DNA of 23,850 bases from Gymnopus androsaceus JB14 (lineage: Eukaryota; Basidiomycota; Agaricomycetes; Agaricales; Omphalotaceae). The stretch lies in NCBI GenBank assembly GCA_009733575.1, contig ML770036.1, positions 1 through 23,850 of the forward strand, in the 5' to 3' direction. Shown piece after piece: positions 1-8,560 of the stretch (positions within the stretch are counted from its first letter, which is position 1; each line of letters starts with the position of its first letter). Under the pieces are notes generated by a model. The model searched no databases, had not been told where the DNA came from, and worked only from the letters and a program-made list of their open reading frames with translations. The position numbers were made by a program, and so were the translations under genes.

Positions 1-61
1 GCTGTTTCTCCTCGGGGAAGGAGATAAGAGACGGTAATTGGGTAGACGGCGTGGAGCTCAT
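1..61 (-). CDS. 5' end of an unidentified gene (partial)
   Basis: An ATG at 61-59 on the minus strand opens a frame that stays open to the window edge (20 codons, beginning MSSTPSTQLP and rich in Ser, Thr and Pro). A canonical TATA box (TATATAAG, minus strand) lies about 175 bp upstream, and the leader between them is pyrimidine-rich near the ATG, as is usual for fungal promoters. The gene would lie in tandem with the membrane-protein gene at 355-1637, with about 290 bp between that gene's stop and this start. Nothing in 20 residues identifies a product. The call rests on promoter context and could be wrong, because a 20-codon open frame can arise by chance. Confidence 0.45.
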   Translation of the reverse strand, partial: MSSTPSTQLPSLISFPEEKQ

Positions 62-236
62 GATTAAGATTTTGACAACGGCGAGGCAGTGAAGGTAATC
101 CAAAAGTCTATTCGGCGAGATGAAGAACAGCTATTCTGACTGCGAATCTGTGATTTTCCTATAGACTTCGTGAGTACAACGAGGGCCTCAGTCAAGATGA
201 TGGAACTCAGGAAAGCGACGAATCGAGGAACCGAGT

Positions 237-244
237 CTTATATA
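237..244 (-). promoter_or_regulatory. TATA box for the gene starting at 61
   Basis: The minus strand reads TATATAAG about 175 bp upstream of the ATG at 61. The stretch 62-354 contains no gene; besides this box it holds AT-rich sequence that would include the 3' untranslated region of the upstream gene. Confidence 0.4.
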
Positions 245-354
245 CTACGAAAACGGTCCGTCGACAAATAAACAACCAAATAAGAACATAGAGCCAAATA
301 AGGAAACTTCGTAATCAAATAACAAACACACGACGCCACAATACCCGTCAACAT

Positions 355-1637
355 TTAACAACCAGTAACAGTGGATTGAGTATAATTAAGTGTTTCAATG
401 ATAGGTGACTTATCCTTGGACACCAGAATGATCACTGCAACGGGATACAATGCCTAAAGGTTTAAACTATTCAGTTTGCAGCAGAAAAGCATAACAAGTT
501 CGTGATCATAAGACTTACAGATGCTATAGCTGACACACTAATCATCACATTACCTCCCATTAAGAGAGTGAAATCTCGCCCAATAGTATATGTTTCGAGC
601 AGAAGTACAACCCCAAGGCTCACTTGAACTGCACAAAACATAGCTCCAGACTCGATAAGGAGCAAAAGTATGCTTTGAACAGGGGTTCTGTGTTGAATGG
701 AAGCTTGTTTCAAGATACGGTGATGATTCCTGGAATTTTTTATAATAAGATATTAGAATGAAGTCAAAATCAGTCCAAGTTGGTCTAAGATACAATACTG
801 ACTTACCATGCTCTCCAAGCAATTAGAAGAGTTGCAAATATATTTATAAAGAGTGAAATCATGCTTGAGAGACTGTCCAGAATGGTGATACTAGTGTTTT
901 CCACTGTGGCTTCAACATCAGCCCAGATGCAGTCTGCAATATTGATACCTATTGCAAAACCAAGTTAGTTTTGTGAGTTGTAGATCTAAGGTTGAACATA
1001 TGCACCTATATTTGCAATCATAAAAAAAGCCAAACCGAATCTCCACAGCTTTTTATCCTGGAACAACACCCATGCTCGCCATGTCACCATGAAGTCACTC
1101 AGGAGAAGCTACATAAAGAAATCAGTAACGCAGGAATAATATTGCACAGTGAATCTTACCATGATTGTTACAGGCCATGATTGCATATAGGTGGTAATTA
1201 ATGCTTCTTGAAGGGAAGCCTGGACTTGAGCTAAAAGCCCTCCTTCCAATGTTCTAATAAATTGATATCTGACATCTTCCAAGGTGAACATTCCCTGGCA
1301 GATACCATTCCAGGTAGAGCAGACAAGAGTTCCGATCAAGCAGACTACTACAATAATTCTTGAGTGTCCCCATGGTCTTTCTCTAAGATAGAATCAGAGT
1401 CGTGTATCACTGACACAGGGTCTCTTTAGTAGCATACCTGAGGGAATGGAATGCAATGCCCATTCCCAACATCAACATTCCTGAAAACCAATTAATGCTC
1501 AAGTCAGAGAGTGTCCAATGTCTAACTATACCAAACCATCACATACCATAGCCAATGAACTGCACTATGAGGGCCACAACAAAACCGGTTAAATTTTGAG
1601 CCAAAATGAATATATCCTCTTGCTCCTGGGAAATCAT
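355..1637 (-). CDS. Seven-transmembrane integral membrane protein, basidiomycete-specific type, 303 aa
   Basis: Seven exons can be joined by hand on the minus strand: 1547-1637, 1438-1480, 1160-1382, 1006-1108, 807-948, 519-729 and 355-453. All junctions have GT..AG ends and reading phases that close, giving 303 codons and a TAA stop. The start ATG is at 1637 and the product begins MISQEQEDIF. Hydrophobic segments lie near residues 18-44, 53-72, 105-132, 140-158, 174-198, 219-244 and 258-282, so seven helices with a short acidic N-terminus. Motifs CSTWN (about 66) and two WRAW-type segments (after helices 3 and 5) are typical of a large, functionally uncharacterised family of membrane proteins expanded in Agaricomycetes. 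It would sit in a cellular membrane; receptor or sensor roles are often guessed but nothing here shows one. No lesion is visible, so it should be functional. A candidate TATA box lies about 150 bp upstream. Confidence 0.9.
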
Positions 1638-1784
1638 CTCGACGACGTATTAAAGAGCTTGAAGCTATGGGGAGGAGAAGTTGGTTTGCAAAGAAATATA
1701 CATCATTTAAGTATCATTAACCCGAGGGATCAATCACTGGCAGAGATAGATTGTGGCGAAACGATATATTATCATCATGATTGA

Positions 1785-1792
1785 TCTATATA
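1785..1792 (-). promoter_or_regulatory. Candidate TATA box of the seven-transmembrane gene
   Basis: The minus strand reads TATATAGA about 150 bp upstream of the ATG at 1637. The stretch 1638-2100 shows no convincing gene; open frames on both strands there overlap and have no recognisable features. Confidence 0.3.
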
Positions 1793-2114
1793 TGTTTTAA
1801 TGACACACAGCTTGTCCATCAACTCCATTCACTTTTCCGTATCTCTGCGCCGGTGGAATGTATGCACTGCACAGACATTGATGTACAGTGAGAGCAAGTA
1901 TTTGTATTCTTCCGTCTGTACCGGTATAGTGTATAGGCCTAAGGGAGACCTTTCTAGACATTACCGGTTTAAAACTAGTGGAATTCATAGAATAGCTTGT
2001 GAAAGGGGTGAAAACCTTCACGCAGACTTTTCATATACATATACACATCCATCGGATTGTCGTATATTTGAGTCTGCCTAGGGAGACTAGATTTTTTAAT
2101 GACTTAAGTATTAT

Positions 2115-2138
2115 GGCTAATCTGTCATTTGATTAGCC
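2115..2138. repeat. Hairpin, 8-bp perfect stem
   Basis: GGCTAATC at 2115-2122 and GATTAGCC at 2131-2138 are exact reverse complements around an 8-nt loop. It lies 30 bp before a second, larger hairpin. It could be a terminator-like or transposon-end structure; no function can be assigned. Confidence 0.4.
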
Positions 2139-2168
2139 TTATATATTTTGCTAAAACCTTCCCAATCG

Positions 2169-2253
2169 GTGCTACGGTAAGAGATAAGGGCCATCGCCAC
2201 ATCGGAGGTTCGACATTCCACCCACCGTAGCCCCAATTAGGAAAGTTTTTTTT
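2169..2253. repeat. Long-range hairpin followed by T8 tract
   Basis: GCTACGGT (2171-2178) pairs perfectly with ACCGTAGC (2224-2231), and flanking GG/CC extend the stem past one mismatch. Inside is a partial B-box-like GGTTCGACATTCC, and a run of eight T follows at 2246-2253, which on the plus strand would suit RNA polymerase III termination. It does not fold into a tRNA: the closed unit is only about 61 nt and no D or anticodon arm is visible. It may be a decayed pol III unit or a transposon end. Confidence 0.3.
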
Positions 2254-2712
2254 AATGTAACGGAACGTAAAAAAAGGCCTCTGCAGATTCTTGCTTCCAT
2301 TTTACCAAGCCCTATATCGAGGTTTCAACTTTACCCATCTCAAACTTAAGGAATTTCATCTTCATTTTCCTCATTGTACTCATCATTTAGATTACTGTTT
2401 GCGTTTCTTATTTATTGTAGCGCTGCGTGCAGCGGCAGGTCCCCGACTCCCAGTCCGGCGTTTACTAAGGAACTAAACCCATGCCGACAATGAGAGCAGT
2501 CTACAAGCAGTCTAAGTTCGAGTACCAACTGAACATAATTACTCATAGATAAAGACATTCCACAAATATGTGAATGAGAATATGTAGTAAACAACCTAAC
2601 GGAGGAAACAGCCCAAACTTTTATTAACCAATTGATGAGACCGCGGACAATAGCTTCCAAACACATCTCTTTCTCCAGACATGCAAAACCTTGTCCTGCT
2701 CCAGTTGCAATC

Positions 2713-3090
2713 TCAACAAGCACAAGAAATGGCCGTTGAAGGAAATACCTCCACATAAATACAAATCCTTGCGCTCGTGGACAGGAATAGCTCGAATCTT
2801 CCCAGGACGACGATGATGCTAACCTCATCGAGAGCAAGCATGTTCCAAATACTTGATAAGGACGAGATGTCGAACAAGGTGGCCTCGTCAATAATAAGGT
2901 ATTTGAAGGCGTGGCTGTTAACAAGTCCGCCAGCACGCGAGATCTGAGTTACAGTGATGGAAGAGGTTGCTAATATAAGATCTTTGCAATGATGCCGTTC
3001 GAAGGATTCGTATATAGCGTGCACGAGGGTCGTCTTCCCTGCTCCAGACGGACCAGACACCAGTATGCACAGCGGATCGAGACTGTGCAT
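2713..3090 (-). pseudogene. PIF1-like (P-loop) DNA helicase fragment
   Basis: The minus-strand frame carries GPSGAGKTTL, a Walker A phosphate-binding loop, near residue 13, and YLIIDEATLF, a Walker B motif with DE, near residue 64. Between them RHHCKDLILATSS resembles the segment after Walker A in fungal PIF1-family helicases, and a segment with SIIVVLGRFELF follows where PIF1 proteins have their GDFxQ motif, here reading GRFEL. These enzymes unwind DNA using ATP; many fungal copies are parts of Helitron transposons. Length is about 125 residues against several hundred for a helicase domain, and motifs III-VI are not found downstream. A matching upstream piece may exist at about 3275-3370 on the same strand. 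I read this as a decayed remnant, not a working gene; introns could explain part of the fragmentation. Confidence 0.55.
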
Positions 3091-3099
3091 TGCATCTCC

Positions 3100-3867
3100 T
3101 ATGTAGTTGCATAAGCAGATGCGTCTCCACGATGTTCAGAATTTTTCTAGCATCGCTTGAGTTCTGATAAATGGGTAAGCTGAAAGCAAAAGGTACTGTA
3201 ACTCACCTCTGTCCTGATGAAGGGCATTGTTGAAAGAACTTGAGTTAGATTTGCTTTATGTATGTTTTTTACCGTGCAACCGATCGCATACTTGATTTGG
3301 AGTTTTCGTGATGGCAATAGGAGTTTGAGGATCTTTGTCAACCACAAACTTGCTGCGCTCATTTGAAATAGGCTCCAATACAAGACATGTTTCTAAACCA
3401 TGTCTCCTGCGAAGTTGACTACATTTGCAGTAACAGACAATGTAACAAACAATAGTTATTAAAGAGATTTAAGAGTTTGATCTTCTACGATTGGAGTGCT
3501 AAGGAACAACTGGTGTATTATAGAACTGTTCGAGTATTATACAATACAAGAAGGCCAAGCGTTCTGCTGAACTGCGATGCGAATGACAGAAATTGTATGA
3601 CCAGTCCGCTGAATTGTCAAGATAAGCCATATATAGGGGATCAGTCAGAGGAAATGACGGATTCCGCTTATAGTTTTATATGATAAGAAGACCGATTAAC
3701 TAAATGCGGCCTTTTCGACTGTGGGAAGTTCGATCGCAGCAGACAAGGCCCTTTCTCTGCACTTTGTTTGAGAATTGGGGACTCACACACTTAAGCATAT
3801 CGATCTGTTGGATTTTGATTTTGCCGAGTGCCGTTGCTTGCCACGGCCTCCGATTGGAAATTAATAT
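3100..3867. other. Interval with no convincing gene
   Basis: A short minus-strand stretch around 3275-3370 (open frame containing VVDKDPQTPIAITKTP) looks protein-like and may be an upstream exon of the helicase relic. The rest, including short plus-strand frames around 3477-3683, shows no motif, splice pattern or repeat that I can support. Confidence 0.3.
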
Positions 3868-4360
3868 TCACTGTATATAAGCCTGTTTAGTACGTCGATC
3901 CCCCCATCCGTTTGCCTCCCGACGCCCACTACGAGGCTTAAACGGAATATACTGTTTGACTCTGCCCTTTCTCAAGTGACGACGCTCCCGTGTATCCCAA
4001 CACAATCCTCTGACAACAAGTATGTTCATGTGTTTAACACTGACCACCTCAATTTCATCTATGCTGGATAAGTATTTGAACATAGAATACTGTGCTAAAT
4101 CTTCAACTTGAAGTCCCAAACAATATAAATACTGCAACAATGATAAAATCAATCTTTGTACTCTGCCAAACCACTCCCTAGTTGCTACCCACGTATCTAA
4201 ATAATCCTGCTCTTTCCTGCTTCTCTCAGCTCTGCTAGAAATAACAAAAGGTCAAGCAGCACATCTTCTCTGTCTTTATCCTCTTTGGCCATTTTCTGAT
4301 CTGCATTGCAATGCTCCCGATGTTTCTTTATGAAATTGGGATTGCAGATTACTCACCAAA
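3868..4360 (-). pseudogene. Unrecognised coding relic, minus strand
   Basis: Two consecutive minus-strand stretches look like real coding sequence. The upstream one (about 4350-4215) is charged and contains KKHREHCNAD and a leucine-rich LLDLLLFLAEL helix, ending at a TAG just before about 4205. The next, in another frame (about 4205-3868), contains DTWVATREWFGRV, VEDLAQYSMFKYL and a basic tail with RRHLRKGRVKQYIPF. Either an intron or a frameshift separates them. I do not recognise the family and cannot say whether it belongs with the helicase relic 0.8 kb downstream on the same strand. Confidence 0.3.
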
Positions 4361-4389
4361 AGTTAGTGGAAAAAGTGAGAAGTGCGAGC

Positions 4390-4807
4390 TCGAGGCGAGC
4401 AACAACTACCCCCTTGATTTCGGAGTTTGATACAAGCCCCTTCTACAAAGCTTTGTTTGTTCACTAAACAAGATCCCAAAAGGGATGCGGAGTGATTGGG
4501 GCTTGATCCGAACCTATCGTTTGCCTCAGGGCCCAGTTGAGGCCAAACAGCTATACAATCAATCTATTGCTGCTTGCATTTTTATTTCCAACAGGGAGCT
4601 CCACCCTTCCCATTAGTTCATAGTTGGATGTTTGCCTCCCTCAGTTGAACCACCACTTAGGTTCCCAACTGAGGTGAGAGCTTTCTATTACTTACTTACT
4701 CTACCAATGCTCATACTTACTATCTGTAGCATTTGCTTATACTACACAAAGATCAAATAATGAAGATGGCAATGGGTCTGATGATAGTGATAACTAGAGC
4801 TGACCAG
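4390..4807. other. Gene-free flank of the copia element
   Basis: There is no coding signal. Two related stretches with GTTTGCCTC and CAGTTGA motifs occur near 4515-4545 and 4630-4670; the second can form a short stem (CTCAGTTG with CAACTGAG). This is the pre-insertion flank of the retrotransposon that starts at 4813. Confidence 0.3.
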
Positions 4808-4812
4808 GAGAG
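4808..4812. repeat. Target-site duplication GAGAG (left copy)
   Basis: GAGAG immediately before the element at 4808-4812 recurs immediately after it at 11115-11119. A 5-bp duplication is the expected footprint of a Ty1/copia integrase and fixes the element borders. Confidence 0.85.
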
Positions 4813-5155
4813 TATTAGAGTTACGTTCCTAAATAGGAAGTAGCAGCAGTAAGTCCACACAGGACTTAGTAGTAATGATCACACAGATCGATGGGGGGAC
4901 GACGGTGTTATTACAGGGTATAGTACCTAAGCTTATATACAGTCCTAAGTACAGATGATATATTGGGCAGGTGGCTACTGTCCATACGGTAAAGTGGGTA
5001 CTACGAGAGAGCAAGTGGATACGGCGAGAGACTGAGTGGAGTCTGCGAGACGATAACAGTGGAGTGCATGGGATGGTGATACAAACAAGTGGAGACTACG
5101 AGAAAGTGTTCCATGTATAGTTTGATAGGATATATTTACCTTTGATATTCCAACA
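4813..5155 (-). repeat. Copia 3' LTR (343 bp)
   Basis: It is identical to the 10751-11114 LTR apart from seven substitutions and a 21-bp length difference. The missing 21 bp lie between two GTGGCTACTG copies in the other LTR, so this one probably lost them by slippage or repeat recombination. It carries a minus-strand TATATAAG at 4932-4939. Confidence 0.95.
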
Positions 5156-5165
5156 CTCCCCTTCA
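5156..5165 (-). promoter_or_regulatory. Copia polypurine tract
   Basis: On the minus strand TGAAGGGGAG abuts the TGTTGG start of the 3' LTR, the expected place for plus-strand DNA priming. The pol stop codon TGA (5163-5165) is the first three bases of the tract, so the ORF ends only seven bases before the LTR. Confidence 0.75.
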
Positions 5166-5725
5166 AACCTTTGCTAATCCCATGGATGTTGCGAAGTGTT
5201 TGGCTTTCATCGAAGGTAAGGCTTTAGTGAAGATGTCTGCCATCATGTTTTCGGTAGGGCAGTATGTAAGACGAATTTTACCTTCCTCGATGACGTAGCG
5301 GATGAAGTGGTATTGGACATCAATGTGTTTGGTCCTAGCGTGAAAACAATCATCCTTTGCCAAAGCGATGGCGGACTGATTGTCTGACTTGATAGGGATT
5401 GCATGAGTAATTGGACCAAAGATTTCTGATAAAAGATTCCTAAGCCAGATCGCTTCCTTTGCCGCATGGGTCAAAGCAATATACTCGGCTTCCGTGGTGG
5501 ATAAAGAAATGGTATCCTGTCGTTTCAACAACCAAGATACTGCTCCACCATTCAACATAAAAATGTACCCGGAAATAGCATGTTGGTCCTCTTGGGACAT
5601 ACCATCCGCATCCATGTAGCCTTGGACTGTTTCCTGGTTGCTCATACTGAGCCAAAAGTCTCAGGTGTATTTGAGATAGGCGTAGACACAGCATACACCA
5701 TTCCAATGAGTGATGCCGGGGTTTT
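5163..5725 (-). pseudogene. Copia pol: RNase H domain
   Basis: The 5163-5645 frame carries GYMDADG, the acidic STTEAEYIAL, SDNQSAI and TKHIDVQYHFIRY motifs of copia RNase H, then the terminal ENMMADIFTKALP signature. RNase H degrades the RNA strand during reverse transcription. Key acidic residues and the His of the last motif are present, so the domain itself looks sound. Upstream, the continuation (NPGITHW-type sequence, about 5645-5725) is interrupted by a stop and joins the reverse transcriptase in the wrong frame. Confidence 0.9.
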
Positions 5726-5726
5726 G

Positions 5727-6093
5727 TGAAGGTGAGGTGGATCTGGGGATCGAAGGGAATAGAGAGTGGCTTTATATCTGAGAATCCATAGCAAGAGAGT
5801 ATGGCGTCAATGTATGACCGCTGGGATAGGTGAATTGTCCTATTATGGAGAAATCTTCGGATCTCAATCCCAAGTAGCCAATGGATTTCTCCAGAATCAA
5901 CAACTTCGATCATAGCCCCAATATCTTTCTTTAGTTTCTCCATAATGGCCAGGGTTTTGGTAACCAATGTCATGTCGTCAACATGTATGAAAATGATGGT
6001 GAAGGGATTAGTGCAACAGAAAACAGCGTGATCAAAATCAGACCGTTTAAACCCCAGTTAGGTCATGATTTCCCTGAATCGCATGTACCATTG
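5727..6093 (-). pseudogene. Copia pol: reverse transcriptase, palm and thumb part
   Basis: The sequence contains the catalytic box as FIHVDDM, where copia enzymes usually have YVDDM, so the Tyr before the Asp pair is His. Downstream are the HWLLGIEI and LSQRSYIDAIL motifs typical of the copia thumb. It is cut by stops at about 6094 and 6058 upstream. At about 5727-5735 the sequence passes from DPQIHLT directly to an NPGITHW-type segment out of frame; copia proteins normally have several tens of residues between these, so an internal deletion is inferred. Confidence 0.85.
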
Positions 6094-6810
6094 TCAACCA
6101 GCTTGTTTAAGTCCGTAAAGTGCGAGTTTAAGCTGTAAAGTTTGACCTGGTTTTACCCCTATATCAATGCCTGGAGGTGCCTTCATAAAAATGCGCTCGT
6201 TGTCGTCCAATTTCCCGTAAAGATAAGCTGATTTCACGTCCATTTGGTGAATAATCATGCTCTTCTCAGCTCCAATGCTGAGTATAGCACGGGCTGATGC
6301 AAGTTTTGCGACAGATGCAAATGTTTCATCTGGGAAGTAGTCAACGTATGGGATTTGATTAAATCCACGTAAAACAAGATGAGCACAGTGTCCTGTAATG
6401 TGACCACGTTCATCCTTCTTGGTCCGATAGACCCATTTGGATGTGAGAATATTGGCATCTGGAGGTGGAGTGACAATTGTATAGGTTCCACGCTCCTGGA
6501 GTCTGGAGATTTCGTCCTTCATGGCATTGTACCATTTGGAGCTGTCAGGTCGTCGCATAGCTTCTGCAACAGATAAAGGATCAGATTCGATTTCTGATGT
6601 TACCTGACCTAGAGATGCGGTAAGATGTCGCAACTCATCACTTCCTTCTCCAAGTCCTTCAATGACGTCCCTGATCTTCTTAGTGGGTCATCTGACTTGT
6701 TTCCCAGATACTTTGTCTGGTGCAATTGGTTCGGCAATTTCCTCTGTAACTGCTATGACAGGCTGTTCCAACTCGGTGACCGATGTTTCTAAATTTCCCA
6801 AATTTCCATC
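6094..6810 (-). pseudogene. Copia pol: linker and reverse transcriptase N-terminal part
   Basis: The sequence shows the copia RT opening WYNAMKDEISRL, SKWVYRTKKDERG, then MDVKSAYLYG with the first catalytic Asp, and ALYGLKQAG. Lesions: a frameshift near 6811-6817, a TGA at about 6684-6686 in PIAPDKVSGK..PTKKIRD, and a TGA at 6094-6096 right after KQAG, where copia proteins have Arg. The two TGA codons fit CGA to TGA changes. Confidence 0.9.
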
Positions 6811-7496
6811 CTCCCTTCAACGGGTTGGATCTGCCTGTCAGAGAAAACTATGTTCCTCTCTGTTGTGACAGTGTGACATGTTGGCCAGTAGATGTAGTGA
6901 CCATTCGATTTGGGTTTGAGTCCTATCCAATGTCCTTCCTGAGCCTGTGGTTCCAGTTTGCCGGGTTCCTTTTCTCGTTTAACGTAAACGATACTGCCGA
7001 AGATTCGAAGATTAGTAATGTCCGGTTTAATACCAAACCATTTCTCGTATGGCATGGCCATTCCAATGGCTTTCTTTGGCATCCTGTTCCAAACATATAC
7101 CGCATATTTCATCATGAATCCCCAAAGCCATTTCGGGAGTCCTGATGAGATCGAAAGACTTCGAACTGCATTCAGCAACGTTCAATGTGCGCGTTCCGCT
7201 ATATCATTGTGTTCCGGGGTATCGTGTACCGTGAGACGTCGTCGTGTCCCAATATGTTCCAGATATGCCGTGAATTCGTTACTGAGAAATTCTCCCCCTT
7301 GATCAGAGTGAAGAACTTTAACAGTTGTGCCGTATTGAGTTTGGAGACCTGTTTGGAGAACCACGTACTGTGCAAATGACTCGTCCTTCGACTTCATTTG
7401 GGGTTCCTCCAACCAATTAGTTGCTTCGTCAACTAGAGTCAGTGTGTAAGTGCAATGGTTTACCGTCCTGACTTGTGATGGTCCCCACACATCCAT
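6789..7496 (-). pseudogene. Copia pol: integrase catalytic core and C-terminal part
   Basis: The catalytic acids are all present: Asp in FHMDVWGP, Asp in LHSDQGGEF and Glu in NDIAER, with 35 residues between the last two (D,D35E). The core joins a C-terminal part with WNRMPKKAIG and FGSIVYVKRE that carries GHWIGLKPKSNGHYIYWP. A TGA at 7182-7184 (in ERAH-stop-TLLNAV) breaks the frame where family members read Arg; CGA to TGA is the simplest cause. Confidence 0.92.
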
Positions 7497-7535
7497 GTGG
7501 AAGACGTCTCCAAAATTCTCCGCATGTGGAGATGA

Positions 7536-8127
7536 TCACACCTGAGCGATAGGATACCTGGATGCTTTCCTAAGCATACAAGCACGGCATTCCGGTTTGT
7601 CCATTTGTTTTGGATCCAATCCAATTCCATGAACCTGGTTGTCTCGGAACATATGCTTCACGTAAGCATAGTTGAGATGACCTAAGATGCAGTGTGCCTC
7701 GTAAAGAGATACCAATCTGCCGATCATAGTCGAATATGCGTGTTCCCGTGATGGGATCTGGTATAGTCCGTTAGTCTTTGGGATAACTCCCACAAGTTTC
7801 CCCTGGCGATCTCTGATCATCATTTTACAGTTTGCGGTATGGATGGCGTAACCATCATCGTCGAGTTTTCCCAGTGATACGAGTGTGTTGGGAGTGTCTG
7901 GACATAGAAGGTTGTTGGGGAGCTTTAACATTCTTATTTCTTGTTCAAATGTTGGAAGTCCCAGATGGAGTGTGCCGAAGATGTTTGCCGTGAAGGTTTC
8001 CGCGTTAGCGGCCTGAATGATTTGTGTTGGAATCTCCCGTTGATTCCTGAGTCCGTTGGTGAGTGGCGTCATGTGGGTAGAGCATCCGTAGTCAAAAAGA
8101 ATTGCTCCGTAACCAGCTGATTCTGCC
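7536..8127 (-). pseudogene. Copia pol: protease and GAG-pre-integrase zinc domain
   Basis: The segment begins with the aspartic protease signature as LFDYGCSTHMTP; copia proteases have D-S/T-G, so the residue after the catalytic Asp is replaced by Tyr and activity is doubtful. It then carries the integrase N-terminal His-His-Cys-Cys zinc domain: His in YEAHCILGHLNYAYVKHM and Cys in ECRACMLRKASRYPI. It ends at TGA 7536-7538, in frame with the integrase core, again consistent with a former CGA. The upstream end is cut by the nested element at 8133/8134, which separates it from gag; the first residues seen upstream of AESAGYG come from that element. Confidence 0.9.
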
Positions 8128-8444
8128 AGCTTAATGCAAAAAATCACGATAAGTGTCGTGGGCCGTTTTGCAAAAGATCCCGATAACTTTTAGCACTGAT
8201 ATTTTGGAAGCATTCACCGAATATTTGGAATAGGCAGATTGTGTTGCAGAATATTTGGTAAATAAATAATGATAAAATCACCATAAATGCCTAAAATAGA
8301 AATGGCTATAGCAGGTGAAGGAGGGCCCGTAGGAAAAAACTGACACCCCCCCCCCTACCCCGTGGTAGTGATGGCTATCCAACCATAACCTTATTTCACC
8401 CCTATACCCTGATTATCCTAACCCTAACCCTGTATATTTTAACA

Positions 8445-8462
8445 GTGGGGGCAAGCCCCCAC
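8445..8462. repeat. Perfect hairpin GTGGGGGC/GCCCCCAC
   Basis: Two exact 8-bp arms are separated by AA, within the nested element between telomere-type clusters. Confidence 0.6.
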
Positions 8463-8531
8463 ACCCCTATATCATCCTCAACCCCTAAACCCTAACCCCC
8501 TAACCCCTAACCAATGCTAACCCATAGTTTG

Positions 8532-8560
8532 GCAATGTTTTGATCAGATCAAAACATTGC
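8532..8560. repeat. 29-bp near-perfect palindrome
   Basis: GCAATGTTTTGATC and its exact reverse complement are separated by one A. It sits near the middle of the nested element, between telomere-type clusters, and could extrude as a cruciform or bind a dimeric protein. Confidence 0.7.

Noticed and set aside
2169..2234. tRNA gene
   Set aside because: The closing stem and B-box-like stretch are suggestive, but the unit is too short, the T arm pairs poorly, and no D or anticodon arm can be drawn.
2713..3090. Complete Helitron
   Set aside because: No Rep/HUH motif, no TC..CTRR ends and no terminal hairpin at a matching place could be identified.
4829..5014. Small minus-strand ORFs inside both copia LTRs
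   Set aside because: They recur at 10767-11012 because the LTRs are copies of one another; they are open frames by chance and lack gene features.
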